NCBI GenBank assembly: GCA_039621445.1
Contig: CP154956.1
Span: 34,569,437-34,633,436, forward strand
Length of the DNA stretch: 64,000 nucleotides
Origin: Euglena gracilis
Lineage: Eukaryota; Euglenida; Euglenophyceae; Euglenales
Direction of reading: 5' to 3'
The notes beneath the pieces were generated by a model, which saw nothing but the letters and a program-made list of their open reading frames with translations, was not told the DNA's origin and ran no database searches. Numbering within the stretch: position 1 is the stretch's first letter; each line of letters begins with the position of its first letter. Shown in pieces: positions 48,705-61,400 of this stretch. Made by a program: the position numbers and the translations under genes.

Positions 48705-51700
48705 CCTAGGCGGCCACCTACGGCACAAATGACCGACGGGACCGTCGGTCATTTTTCGGCACTAAATTTCTTCCTACGGCACTTGCTTTTGTGAAGAAAA
48801 GTTGACGAACGTCAGTTTGCCTTCACAGGGTGCCTTTTTCCTCATAAAAATGCAAATTTGAGCCTGTTTGGCATGAATTGAAATGTGACAAAATGAACGT
48901 TCATTATACGAAAAAAACATGTCAAAGTGGAGTTTACAGCATGTGCACAGACAAAAACAGATTGTGCCATCACCTCCCTCTTTTAGGTATGCTCACATTC
49001 CCAGACCGGAGAAAAGGACAAAAACACCTGTGATGATTATGAGAATGAGAAGCAGGATTATTGCATGCGAGCACACGACCATCCAATTTTCAGTAAAAGA
49101 GGATTAAGCAGCTTACATTGTGGGCAAACGCCCAGACCACAACTGAGCTTAACTATCCAGGAGGATCATTGAAAAATGGATGCCATTGCCACCACAAAGC
49201 AGCTGCTCCGAAAGAACAAAATGAAGAAATTACAGAAAGGGACATCCAACAAATCGTCCATCGTCCCTGCAGCAGTTTTTGATCGCATCGATAATCCTAG
49301 ATGACCACCTAAAACACAAAAAACGACGGTCCCGTCAGTCCAGATAAAAGTCCTTCAGAAGCAATATGCCCCTCTGTGATGGGCGCTGCCACAGATCCAA
49401 AAAGCTAATGAACAAGGTACACCAAACAAACAAGAGCAATTGTAGTTTGCAATTCAGCTGACCGATGGGAGCGTCGGTCATTTCATGCTCTGTGTATGCA
49501 AAACGCCGCGATTTTCAATCGACGTCCTGAATGACAGGCAAACAATGCAATGACAATGAGCAAACGTCCTTACGGTGTCATTCTGGTGACATTCATTCCC
49601 AAATGTGGGTCAGCCCACACCTTCATGAAACAAACCAACAAATCACCACAAATACTCCTTGCAGAATGCTAAATTTGAAGGTGATTTGGTATTGAAACCA
49701 CCAATTGTCTGTGGAAGATGCTAGATTCACAAAGAAATTATCCCCCCCCTTAATGATAAGGACAAGACAGAAAATGCAAAATGACCGACGGGTCCGTCGG
49801 TCATTTTATCATAATCACCTTTGAGGTTGCTTTTCAGCAAGCGATCCATCTGACCAACTCCCGAAAGACCTTTAAATTGAACGTCATTTTGTTCTTCACT
49901 TTGACAGAGTATGCAGCCCTTTTTACCTCTCCCACTAACATAAATGATCATGCATGTTTTCATCAGCATCATCATTTTGACTTCAAAAATACAGCATCAG
50001 TCAACAACGTTCAGCACTCAAGCATGTGCATTGCACGAAAGGCCAGGAAACTGTGCACAATGCACACTTCCGTCCATACGGTTGTGAAAATGTTCTACCT
50101 TTCAATCGGAGAGATCAGAGAGCATTTTGCAAAAGACAATGTGTGTGTATTGTTCAGAGTCATGGATACCACCTGCAGTTGCAGCTGCAGTTGCTTTGGG
50201 AGAGAAAGCACTCTGGGGCCTTTTTGTTTCTGCTCGATCCACAACTTGTGTACTGGCAATGCTTCCAGAAAGATGTATTTTGTGCGGTTTCTGGCTGGCA
50301 TTGGCTTGTTTCTTCTGGGGTGCTTTGTGTCCCAGGTTCGTCAAAATTCTATTGAGGGGGCTTGTGCCAGCCTGCTTCATTTGCCGGTTTGCCTCTTGGG
50401 TCAAAAAAGATGGGCCGGGGAGGGATTGTTTGTAGTAAATGGTTGTGATCACTGATCAAGGTAACCAAAATACATCTGATTTTGCGCAATGTTGCGTGCA
50501 AAATAGAACGACGTCCATATGTGTATGTGATTTCTTGCAATCACCCAACCAATTCATCCCAGAAAAGGGAGTAATTTTTCGCAAATTGCTCAGATTCACT
50601 GCACAAAACACCGCCTCCGTCAAAACCACGCCCAAACAAAGTTGCTTTGCTTTCTCTGTTGCAAGTGTCTGGAAAAACCATGTGTGAGAAAAAATAGGTT
50701 GGGATTACGTCAGGGCTTGTCTGTTATATCAACCTCAGGCCTTGTGTTACAAACACCCTTGGCAATGTCTGAAAACGCTGGCAACCGGTGTATTTCTGAG
50801 CAATGCCGGCTCTGCACTTCCCATCGGGGGCTAAACACATACTATAGCCGCACTGTACCATCGAGACATTGGCTGTACCTGGTTTTTGAAAGCAAGAGAC
50901 AACAAGGTCTCTCGTCCCTGTCTGATTTCCATTCTGGTCCAAATTACGGTACGTTGGTTTTAGAACTCCCGCAATTCAATGATGCAGAATGTTGCTGTGG
51001 CATGCGACATTTAGCCTTCGGCTATGGTGTGTACATATGGCTAATTGAACCTTACAAGAAACAAAGGTGTATGACAATATCGACAAACCTCCACCACATT
51101 TTGTTATTCTGGTGATCTGGAACTAGGAAGTATCTCTTCCACAGACACGCACATATTTTCCACACCGAATGATCAGCTGTATTTTGGCCATGGAATGGTC
51201 GAAATACTGAATGGAATTGTCATGGAATTATTTTGTGATGAGGGGATGGAATTTGTACCTGGTAACAAAAGCTTCGTTCAACATGTGCTGATAAACATCT
51301 CATTAACAATGAGAGTGGCACATCTTGACCGACGGTCCCGTCGGTCTTCTTTTCCATCAAACTACATATTCTGTGGAGGAATTGGTCATCTTTTTTGTTC
51401 AAGAACAACAGTGTATTTGATTTAGCTGCAAAGTTCAACAAACAAAAGCAGTGCTATCGCTAGAAGTTATGGTGGTGCATTCGCACCTTCCACACGTTCT
51501 TCACAGGTTTCTCCGCCATCCAACTGTGGTAAATACAGTTATGGCGACGAACAGACAATGTGTCATATACCTTGACCGGTTTTACGCAATATGGAATTCT
51601 GAGAAGAGTTGAGAGAGTGAGAAGAGTTAACAGGTCAGAGTGATTTCCTACATCTGACAAAATAACCCGAAATTTGACCATTTGTGGTGAAAATTGTTCC

Positions 51701-52076
51701 CGAATAAACATGCAAGATTGCAATATTGCGTTTTATGAGTAGAAATCTTTTGATATCAAAATCTGGCTTTCAAAAAAAGACCGACGGTCCCATCGGTCAT
51801 TTGTGCAGTAGGTCGCCTAGGATTATGTTTAAAATCAATTGAGGGCTCTTGTTTGCTCAGATAACCGACGGGACCGTCGGTAATTGATTCACAAATAGAT
51901 TGCTTCTTTAACACTTATTGGAACGAAGGTAAACAATTGCAGTTTTTTCCACTGGAGAGTCTCCTGTGAAATCTTGGCCACATCAAATTGCAGCCGCCCA
52001 TAACGGCGCCATTTTTGAGGGACTTTTCTTGGACCGATGGGACCGTCGTTTTTTGTGCCGTAGGTGGCCGCCTAGG
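48705..52076. mobile_element. 3.4-kb element with terminal inverted repeats
   Basis: The left end is CCTAGGCGGCCACCTACGGC followed by ACAAA; the right end is its exact complement over 25 bases. Both flanks carry ATGGG (48700-48704 and 52077-52081), a probable 5-bp target duplication. Seven full and one partial copies of a GACCGACGG/CCGTCGGTC palindrome lie inside, clustered toward both ends. Open frames of 224 codons (49781-50455, plus) and 157 codons (50642-51115, plus) exist, but neither shows a recognisable transposase. The superfamily is therefore not assigned. Confidence 0.75.
48725..48750. repeat. GACCGACGG palindrome, copy 1 of a subterminal set
   Basis: The repeat reads GACCGACGGGACCGTCGGTC, next to the left terminal inverted repeat. 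Related copies lie near 49459, 49783, 51328, 51780, 51863 and 52031, with a partial one near 49326, all within the 3.4-kb element. The arrangement resembles transposase-binding subterminal repeats. Confidence 0.65.
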
Positions 52077-52205
52077 ATGGGAGGGCTTCCTTCTGAAATG
52101 GGAGGGCTTCCATAGCTTTTTCCATTCAGCGCAGTTGAGGTGGGGTTCTAAAAGAAAAGAAGCCACCTGGAAGCTGGACGGCTTGAGCCACTCATCCCAC
52201 TCGGC

Positions 52206-52207
52206 CA

Positions 52208-52239
<32 letters not shown>

Positions 52240-52256
52240 ACACACACACACACACA
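52206..52256. repeat. (AC)n microsatellite
   Basis: An AC run lies directly downstream (minus sense) of the exon at 52,275-52,450. Confidence 0.9.
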
Positions 52257-52274
52257 TGTCATGGCCTCAAACAC

Positions 52275-52450
52275 GCCTGCATCGTGTCGACGAGGCGCTC
52301 AAATGTCTCGCAGGGCAGCAGCACCTTGTTCTCCTTCATGCCCTTTGTCAGGTTGACGGTGCAGAGCTGCGGCCCCGCATTCTGCACCTCTGCGATGACC
52401 CGCTCCTTCACGGTGAGCTCCCCTTTGGCGGGGCTGCGGGCGTCCTGGGC
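52275..52450 (-). CDS. Exon of an unidentified gene, possibly the 5' part of the 48.3-44.6 kb gene
   Basis: The 176-nt GC-rich open block lies between CACCCAG and a donor GTGTTTGA. It reads KGELTVKERVIAEVQNAGPQ followed by LCTVNLTKGMKENKVLLPCE and an amphipathic helix (TFERLVDTMQA). The strand/strand/strand/helix pattern resembles small single-strand nucleic-acid-binding folds such as PC4, but the similarity is too weak to assign. It ends in phase 2, while the next recognised exon (48,259) starts in phase 0, so it is either not directly joined or belongs to a separate gene. The intervening 4 kb is mostly the inverted-repeat element at 48,705-52,076. Confidence 0.5.
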
Positions 52451-52892
52451 CTGGGTGCCGCAGAACGATGGACATCGCAAACCAGGTCAACCACTCAGGC
52501 CCCGGGTATTAACCCCCTCAAAGCTTATTCTGGTTTTTGGGATCGGTTGCTGAAAATCTTGGGGCGGGGGGGGGGGGGGCTGACCTTTGGGAATCTACTT
52601 TGGCCAATGAAAATTTCAACCGAAAAGTTTCTGTGGAAAACTTTTCTATGGGGAAAAAAATGGGTTCAAGAAACAGAATGATATATGTGAGGACAAATAT
52701 TCCGGAGAATGCCAAAAAAAATAGCATTCTAAAATCTGAGGCATTCACACCATTTGCGACGCATGACGTTTGACCAATGGCTGGGAAGTTCACTGCACTC
52801 ACAAAAAAAAAACAACCAGTCACTACCCCAGCTGGGGGTAAAAATTCGAGTTTTTAGGCAGAAGAACCATGCCACATAACAGCGAACAATTT

Positions 52893-53465
52893 TTATATAA
52901 AACTTCCAAATGCCAACTGTCCATGAGAGGTGACACATTTAATACCCAGCGCTCCCCCCGTTTGTCCCCCCGTTTCTGCTTCAAAACTAGAACACTTGCT
53001 GCGAAATGAGTGGACGGTCAAGGAAGAAGGGAAAGACCCCGTCTGCTTCGTTGCTTTCCCCGTTTCATGACAAGTACCCCTCGACTCAGAATACTTGGCA
53101 GGAACCACAATTGCTGCCCAAACACTGTACCGTAGTGATGGGCGCAGGGAGAAGGGGGGGCAACGCAGGGTGGGCAACACACCATGAGGGACATCAAAGG
53201 GACAGCGCAAAGCCATCCATACAGAAGAGCTGGGGCGGAAAGGGCGATAATGGGAAGCTCGTTCACTCTGCGGTATCTTTAGCAGAAAAGACAAATGCTG
53301 GGGTAGTTCCCAATTTTTCCGCAGTGCGTGCAGAATAACGGTCGCATTGGTGTGCCAGGGGTATTGTTTGCATTTCAATATAGATTGCCCGCCCATAGCC
53401 ACGGAGGAAACATGTTGTGTGTACCCAAAATATCTAACAAACACGGAGGGCTTGGCATTTCTCAC
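52893..53465. other. Overlapping open frames of unknown status
   Basis: A 190-codon minus frame and a 110-codon plus frame starting MSGRSRKKGKTPSASL overlap. Neither has clear coding bias or a recognised domain. The plus frame would be the only plus-strand gene in the window. Confidence 0.2.
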
Positions 53466-53639
53466 TTCTGGACCTCAGTAAAAAACTTCTCTCCGGGTCA
53501 AAGAACCCCTATTCTCTTACCTTGGGCAGTCTCACACGTATAGTTGGCTGGTTCCATTGCGCAATTGCGCAAGGCACCGCTGTTTTTGAGAATCACAATA
53601 AGTGGCACCCAGACTTGTGAAATGTACCCCCCCTGCCCA

Positions 53640-53832
53640 CCGACCGGGTTCCTACAACCCCTGACCAGGGGGGTGGTCGTGCGTACCCCCTAACCTGCAA
53701 CCTCCGACCAGGGGATGGTCGCAAGACCAGGTGCCAAAACCGCTGTTTCCTAAGGGTCATCAACAAACCCAACCAGGGGGGTCATACGCAACCCCTGACC
53801 TACAACCCCCGACCAGGGGGTGGTTGGCATCA
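53640..53832. repeat. Motif array: CAACCCCCGACCAGGGGG type
   Basis: Four copies of an AACC(C/T)CTGACCAGGGG-like unit lie immediately before the element at 53,831. They lie between the SMN last exon and the next gene. Confidence 0.65.
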
Positions 53833-54059
53833 GGCTTCTTTTAAAGACCCGGGGGGTCTCCTCACCCACTCACCAACTGAGCCTGGCATGGGACCCCCCC
53901 CCTGGGGGGGACCCAAAAAAATCGAGCCGTGTGAGGGCATTTCTCAAAAATTTTCTGCAGTGGGCCTCTGGCCCAGGACCCCCCCCCCCCGGGCCCCAAA
54001 CCCACCACCCCCGGCCGGGGGGGGGAGGGGGGGGGTCTTCTGCGTTTAAAAAAAAACTG
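53831..54059. mobile_element. Decayed member of the CAGG-end element family, about 229 bp
   Basis: It starts CAGGCTTCTTTTAAAGAC and ends TTTAAAAAAAAACTG. The interior contains ATCGAGCCGTGTGAGGGCAT and GGGCCTCTGGCCCAGGAC, as in the other members. TGGTTGG occurs on both sides but offset by three bases, so the exact boundary is uncertain. Confidence 0.5.
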
Positions 54060-55221
54060 TGTGGTTGGTGGGCAAAGGGATAATCAGATGTGGCGGGCAA
54101 AGAGGGTTATCAAATGTCATCTGCAGCCCTGGACCGCGGAGGGGTGCAAACAGTTTGCACGTTACGGTACCCTGGAGCAGACGTCCCCACAGCCAATGGG
54201 ACACGCACATGGAGCATGTGCGTTTGGGAGCCGTCCAACAGCTGCCTCAAAAACGTGGAATGCTACTGGAACGGCGTTGCTGGACATAAAAAAAATATAT
54301 AAAATGGTTATTCAAGGATTTATCCTTGAAGGAAAAAAGTTTAAACCCCGATAAGGAAAAAGTTTTATTCCTCAAAAACATCAAAATAAACAGAAATTTA
54401 AGGTTTTTAGGTGTGGTTCTGTACGCAATTGCGCAAAGGAATCATTAAAATGGTTCATTTGCGCAATCCCAGAATTATTTTTTTGAAGCTTTAACAGCGG
54501 GAACTGCCAGCGTCCGCGAAATTGAGTTTTTTTGCACAGCATGTCCGGGTTGGTCAGAAATGTCTCAGGGTGTTGCACCATATGCCAATGCAGAGGTTTC
54601 TAAATCAACAAAGGCATCCATTTGCAGGCATGCGCCTCAATTTTCGGCAAAACCTGACCATTTCACTCGTTTTTACAGCAACGAATATATATATACAGCA
54701 ATACAGCACCTAAACACAGGAGAGGCAAAGACGCAAATAATGATGCATCTACCTTTGCAGAAAATTAGGAGGTCAAAAATGCAAAAAAAAATCATTTGAA
54801 ATGCCAGAAGCTTTTGCTGTCCGATAAATAAAAGAAGAGACTACGTTGCAGCTATTTATGAAACAGCATTTGACAACAAACCGCTTTTAGCAAAAGTGGT
54901 CAATCGGCCCATCAATGGTTCTGGGCACTGCCCAAATAACTCTGCAGGGAGTAGGGGCCAAAAGATTGCTCCAAAAACTTTGCAGGGGACACAGCTATTG
55001 GGGGGAAGGGGTTACAAATGAAACACAAAAGAATCCTTCAATGTCCCTCATTCCACCCAAATGGAAAAGATGTTTGAAAAAAATCAACAACAGTTGTAAA
55101 ACTACAAAGAAACAACAGTTGTACTGCTGAACTTTGCTCAAGCCGTTCAGTTTGTCAGCAGTCTTCACACTGCAATGCAGAAAATGGGATTTACGCACTG
55201 AAACCGGCACAGGAGGCCTGG

Positions 55222-55452
55222 CTAGGCGTCCCCCTCTGCCTGCGCCATCAAAAATCCTGTCCAGAAGCCACTGTGGTACCAGCTCAGCATGACGTTGCAC
55301 AGGGCTGGGTTGTTGGTGAGCAGGGCGGGCGGTAATGGTGGGGTAGGGGGAACCACCCCGGCGAAAGAAGTGCCACCAACCGCTGGACAGGGGTGCAAGA
55401 CGGGGTGTGGGGTTGAGGTCGACTCTGGAGGATGGCCGGGCAGATTCTCCAC
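55222..55452 (-). CDS. SMN: SMN last exon with the YG box
   Basis: This is a 231-nt terminal exon, 76 codons plus TAG. It follows a pyrimidine-rich acceptor (TTTCTCTCTGCAG). The Pro-rich linker and the short repeat of aromatic and glycine residues (LSWYHSGFWTG) match the order found in SMN proteins from yeast to animals. It reads in phase 0 directly onto exon 2. Confidence 0.85.
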   Translation of the reverse strand: MENLPGHPPESTSTPHPVLHPCPAVGGTSFAGVVPPTPPLPPALLTNNPALCNVMLSWYHSGFWTGFLMAQAEGDA

Positions 55453-58400
55453 CTGCAGAGAGAAAAAAATATTCCTAGAAAATTCGTATTCCAAATGGTT
55501 CAAAAAAAAATAGCAATTAGCTGAAATTTCGCTTGAAAAATGTACAATTGGGACAGGTGGTTGGAGTTGGGCAAGCCTGAATGCTGCACAATATTCTGTT
55601 GTCCCAGGTCACAGGAGGAAGATGAGTGCTTGCAGGGACGAACTGCTAAGCTGGTCAAATTTGGCCGGCTGAGCTGTCTGCAACAAGGCAGGCCACGGGG
55701 ACATCTTGATGGGCATCATCAATCTCTTTTTTTTTTTTTGAGATTGTTGGACACTTTGACCTTTTTGGAGCTGATTTAGAAGGAACTTTGGGTCCTTGGC
55801 ATCCATTTTGTCCATTTGGGCCAGTTTTCAATCATTTTCTGCCATTGTTGGGCTGTTATTGGTTGGCCATTTCAGGCCACTTTGGGTCAACTTTGGAATG
55901 CTGATATCTTTAAAGCTTTTGTTTCTGCAGTCCTCCTTGAATTTGACCTAGGCACCCACACCATCCTTAAGAAAAAGATTTTATTGCAAAATTATGCAAT
56001 GTTTCACAAACTCCGGCAAAGTACCACAAAATGCCACCAAATTAAATTGTGTTGTATCATAACCGTGTACTGCTGCATTATCAAGAATAATCACGAATAA
56101 TCACGAATAATCACAAACAACCACAAACAATCAAACATCAGAGTCAAGGGTCGTCAGTCGGCATGAATATGTGGGAGCTCCTGCATTTTGCACCTGGTTT
56201 TCCTCTGAGACCAGTCCAATTTTTTGTCAACAAATTGCATATTGCAAAATGAAAAGAGTTGTTCCCCCCGTGGAGGTGAAATTTTTTTCTAATTCCTCTC
56301 CAGCAGAAAGTATGCATTTCAACGGAGCTCCTGGTTTCTTACATGCAATTTGTGTTGTTGTTTTTTGTTTATTTGCATTTATTTCCGTTTATTTTGTTGG
56401 CCTTTTGCATCGCGTTTTTTGAAGGTTCACGTGTTTTTCCCCCCCTTGTGTTTGCAGGCAGGTCGCTTTTGTTTTGTTTGGACAGCCCCTGAGAAACCGT
56501 CCTTTATCTTTATTCCCTGACTGAAATTCCTTCCCTGCTTCTTAGCTTCTTAGCAGCTGACCTTTCAGGCAAAGAGCTAGGCGGTGAGGTTTTTTTATAA
56601 TAAAAAAAAACTCCCCCCAAATGGAAACCCAGTGTTCTAATTTATGGATTTCAAGACCGCGGGGGGGGGGCTTTAAATTATATTGGGGGTCGTTTAAATT
56701 CGGGGGTTTTTCTTTTGGGGGAAATTGACCGCTTGACAGAAAAGCCATTTTCAGATGCACAAATTCATAAATAAGAGAAAGTCTCATTCATAATTACTCG
56801 TGGTTGTTCAGTCATTATTTGTGATTATTCGTGATTATTCGTGACTATTTGTGATTTTTGGAAATCCCCAAATTTACACTGGTTTGTGATTATTCGTGAT
56901 TTGTGGCACAAATTTGTGGGAATCCCTGCAAAATGAGGATTTTTTATAGTGATAAAATTGCACGCAGAAATCGAAAACCTGTCGGGGGGGGAAAGAAGTT
57001 AAAAAAAAGAATGCAAAAAAACCGCCATCAAAAACTATCAGCAACGGATAAAAAAAATGCAAAGGGAGTATGCAAGGAGATTGCTCAGGCTAATTAGCTT
57101 CATTAGCAAGAGTGTGTAATCTTTCTTTCTCTGCCCAGACAACCTCTTTCAATCAGGGTCCAACAAAATTCGATTCTCTGAAGGTTGTCCAACCTACACA
57201 CATCGCTCAACCCTTTGAAAATGAAAGATATTGTGTGCTGCTCCGCCCTGCCCTGTCACTGAGGTAGCTTCTCAGGTGGGCCCAATGAAGAAGTACCCAG
57301 GGGGAAAAAAAGCAACGGCTCGGTGGTGCTTTCAGGGGCAAAGACATGGGGAAAATAACGTCCGGCAAAACGTCTGAAGGCGGCGAGGATAATGATGCAT
57401 TTTGAGTTTACTTTGGATCATCATTCAAGATAAACCAATGCTCTGGCTGATGGATGCAAGGCAGAGGGCCAGCAGAGGGCACACCAGATGATGAGCCTCG
57501 GGTCGTTGCCCTGCCACGGCATCCGACGTCCGCCCCTTGGGCACAAAGCCTCGCTCAGTGGCCCCCTGCTGCCCAGCTGGAGCTTGGCTCCGTGCAGTCT
57601 GGGGGTTTCAATCCTTGGCTGATGCAGGTTCGGCCAACGATATCCGGCGGACGGGATTTCCACCCTGGGGGTCTTCTGTTCTGGAATACCCCGGAGGGCA
57701 AGCTGGATGGAAAAGGTGCTGGCTGATTTTGGGGGAGGGCGGGGGGGGGGGTCAGGCCAGCTGGCACCTGCACCTGGCTGGTACCCGTAGGTGGAAAAAA
57801 AAGTCCAAACCCAGCAGGGTTAGGGTCTTTCCAAAAAAAAAACGCCACTTTGGGGCATTTTTGACTCCTTTCTCCAGTATTTTTTGGACCCCAGCCCAGC
57901 CCAGCCCGACGGAGCTGCTGGCTGGAGAAAGGTGTTGGCTGGCTCCCCCCCCCCCAAGGGTCCAGCCAGGAGTCCCTCAAGACACCACCTGACCACCTCC
58001 CCTCTTTTCGTACAAATCCTGCCGGTGGTCCACACCAGCACGACCAGGGGAGGTGGTTCGACAGGCAGAGGTTGTACAACAAAGGGGCAACCTTGAACCA
58101 CATGCTGTTAAACGGGCTGTTAAATAATATCTTCCCCCAAATAATCCTTCCAAAGTAATACCCCCCTTGGAATCTGACTTCAATGAAGAAAAATATACCC
58201 CCTTAATTTCGGCCGCCTACCTCGATTTAGCCTGAAATAAATAACCAAAAAAATGGGTTTTTGTGACCATCTGGCCTCCAAAAATGCCAGATTTGCAAAA
58301 CAATGCAAGAATGACTAAAAAGGGTGATTTTGGCGGTCCTGAAGGAAATATATAAAAAAACTCCGCTATCCCAGCACACTCGATGAAAATATACAGGAAA

Positions 58401-61400
58401 ATGGGCAAAGAAACTTGGCATTCTTCGGTGAGAACAGGTCGACATCAGGGGGAAAACTGATTCTTGGCATCCTTAAACCATCGCCCATCCACCCAAATCA
58501 TCAAAAAATGTGTTTTTTGGGACTTTTTAATTTTGGACCCCGTTCAAGTCCCAGTCCGGCCCTTGGTCGGCCCTTTGGCCGAAAGGGGGGCGGTCCTTAA
58601 GAAAATAAAAAAATTCCTGTCCCTTAAGGACCGCCCTGGATTTTGGATGTTATTTTGGGTCTCATAAATCTCGAAAATATTTGGGTTTTTTCAAAAAAAA
58701 ACCCAAATAATACCCCCCTCGGGCGGGGACTTTGGGCAAAAAAAATTCTCCGGGGGCAGGCTTCTTTTTAAGGACCCGGGGGGGTGCAATGGGCAGGCAG
58801 GGGCAGGCTTGTATGGGAATCTCGGAGGGGGGGGGGGGCCTTCCAAAACTGGGGGAGGCCCCCCCCTCCTACCTCCAGTTTTCAGTCGCCGGAACTTCTC
58901 GGCGTTGAGTGCAGAATTTTTTGAGCTTTTCATACTGAGCCCCAAGAGGGTCCTAGAATATACATCCGGCACCTTGTGCCGGAAGTTTTGTTTTTTTTTT
59001 GCCCCCGCAGAGGAGAAGGGGGGTGGGGGACCCCTCCTTCCGAAACTGGGGGGACCCCTAGGGAGGGGGGGGGTGACCCCACCACCAACCTCATGTCTGC
59101 GGAGCTTCCCATACAACCCTGGGCAGGGGGGTCCGTTGGTGAAAAAAAGCCTGCCTGGGGGGAGGACTGTTTGGGGGGCTATCTCGATTTTGAGTTGGTG
59201 CTCCGGAGGGGTTCACAAAAGAACAAAAACTGGGATTGTTGCCGGGGGGGGGGATTGTCAAAGGCTGGTCATCACACGTTTGGAGATAACACACAGGCAG
59301 TTTTTGACCGTCATTATCAAAACGTCGTGCAGGTTTCTTCTGGTTCTGCTCCTTTCTGAGAAAAGGTCCACCCATATTCATGTGATTTGCGCCTGGAGCC
59401 TCAGATTCAGCACTTTGCCGGCACTCTCGGACTCTTTGGATGCCCATGTTTCCCATTTTGTGGAGATTTCCCAATGAATTCCAAATGGGGGGGATATATT
59501 GAGGGGAGAGAAAACAAAACAAAGGGGAAAGCAGGCCTGGGGGATTGGATTTATTTCAGTGCCTCCACCCCCGGTCCAGGAGGAGAAGCAGGTGTGCTGG
59601 GCCCTTCCAGCTGAAGCAAGGCCCTGGCCATGAGACTGTGCTGCCTTGGGGAAAGCCTCCACCTTGCCGGGAGACTGACAAAAGACGTCATTTTTTGTTG
59701 ACCACAGAGGATCCTGTTGTTGTTGCTGACCACAGAGATCTGGGGTTTTCTGGATATAGCAATGGGTGAGTGCGTGTGACTATCATGTGAGTGTGTTTAT
59801 GGCACTATTATGGCCATGGCCATTTTCACTAGCGACATGACCAGTAACTGCTGCACCTGTGTTGAGGTGTTGCCTTGATTTTGGTCCAACCTGCCTGATT
59901 TTGAATGATTCCTGTGTTGTTTGACGCCAAGAGGGGGTGATCTGGGATGGGACTTCTGCCGTTGGTGACAGGGTTTTTATTTTTGGCCCCATGCTTGCAG
60001 CAGTCCGGCTGACCGCGCTTGTATCATGAGGGGGTGGGTCACTGAAAACCTTTTTGAAAAGACTTCCCAAGAAAGGTCGATAAATTATTCTAAGAAATGA
60101 TATGTTCCTTCAACCCCAAGAAGCATGGAGCGAAACAGGTATCGAGAAATTTATCAGGAAATCCAGGAATGATGAAACAGGGAAAACTAGAAATGTGGTT
60201 TTTTGATGAGGGTTGGACATCCGAACAGGCACACAGGCAAACAACTTTAAAATGAGATGACATCATTCTGCATTATCAAAAGCAATGTGTGTCTGCTTCA
60301 GGGGGTTTTTTTTAGACCGGGGGGAGGGGGGTCCCCCCACCCACCCTCCCCCTGGGCCCCTGGGGGGGGGGTCCTGGGGGACCCACAAAAAAATGGCCGA
60401 AAAATCGCGACAAGTGCTAAAAATAGCACTTTTCAAAAATTTTCGGCATCTTCGGCTCCGAAAAGTATATCCCACCCCCCCTCGGGGGGACCCCGGGGGG
60501 GGGGGGGGCGGGCTCGGCCGGACCCACCCACCCTACCCCCCCCCCTCCCCCCCGGGGGTCCACAACTAAAAAAAAAACCCTGGTCTGCTTCCTTTTGCAA
60601 AGCTTGTTACATCCGGAGCTTGATTCAAGCTGTGAGTAGCACCATCGTTAGTCATCCTTCATATTCTCAATGGAAGCACACAGAAAGGTGACATGGCAAA
60701 CTTGAGTCAAAAGCATGAGTGAAAGAGCATTGCAAGTACTGCCACAACACACCAGAAACAGTACAGAGTATAAACAGTCATGCACCTTTGGAGGATAAAA
60801 TTTCATACAACCCATTTTAACTTTCATTTTCCTCGGATCAAAACAGATTTCAGACTTATTACAGGGCGGTTGCCAGACAAACGTTCAGACAAACGTCGTT
60901 CCAACAAAATCGGTGACAAAAGAAAAAATTCGAGATCCCCCTAAAAATGGCACCCAGAATGGTTTTGTTCAAGAAAAAGACCAAAGAACGGCATTGGAAG
61001 AAATAAAAACGTATTTGTGAAAAAGACAGCTTTTGAAATAGAAAAAAGGGGGGGAAATTGGCCATTTCCTTGGAATAGTCCGGATGCACTTAGCAATTTT
61101 AAACCGCTGATTCTTCCAAACTGGAGACGGGCATGCAATCACTTAATGCTGGTGTAACCCCCCACAGAATGGGTGGGTGGATTGGGATGTGGCCGAGGTC
61201 ACCTTGCCCCAACCGAAAGCTGGGCCAGAAATTTTTTCCAAATCTTTCAGCCGATTTTGGGTGGGTGGGTGGGTGGGTAAGTTGACCAATGGGGGGGGGG
61301 GGTCAAAAAAAATGGGTCGGTGGTTTTGGGCCCACGGAATAGCGCCCCTACAGGGATTACTAATAAGTGAAAGTATAATACCAGGCCCTCGGTGCAAACA

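Noticed and set aside
49781-51115. Open frames inside the 3.4-kb element as transposase genes
   Set aside because: No catalytic triad, zinc finger or other transposase hallmark could be seen. They are left as unassigned frames.
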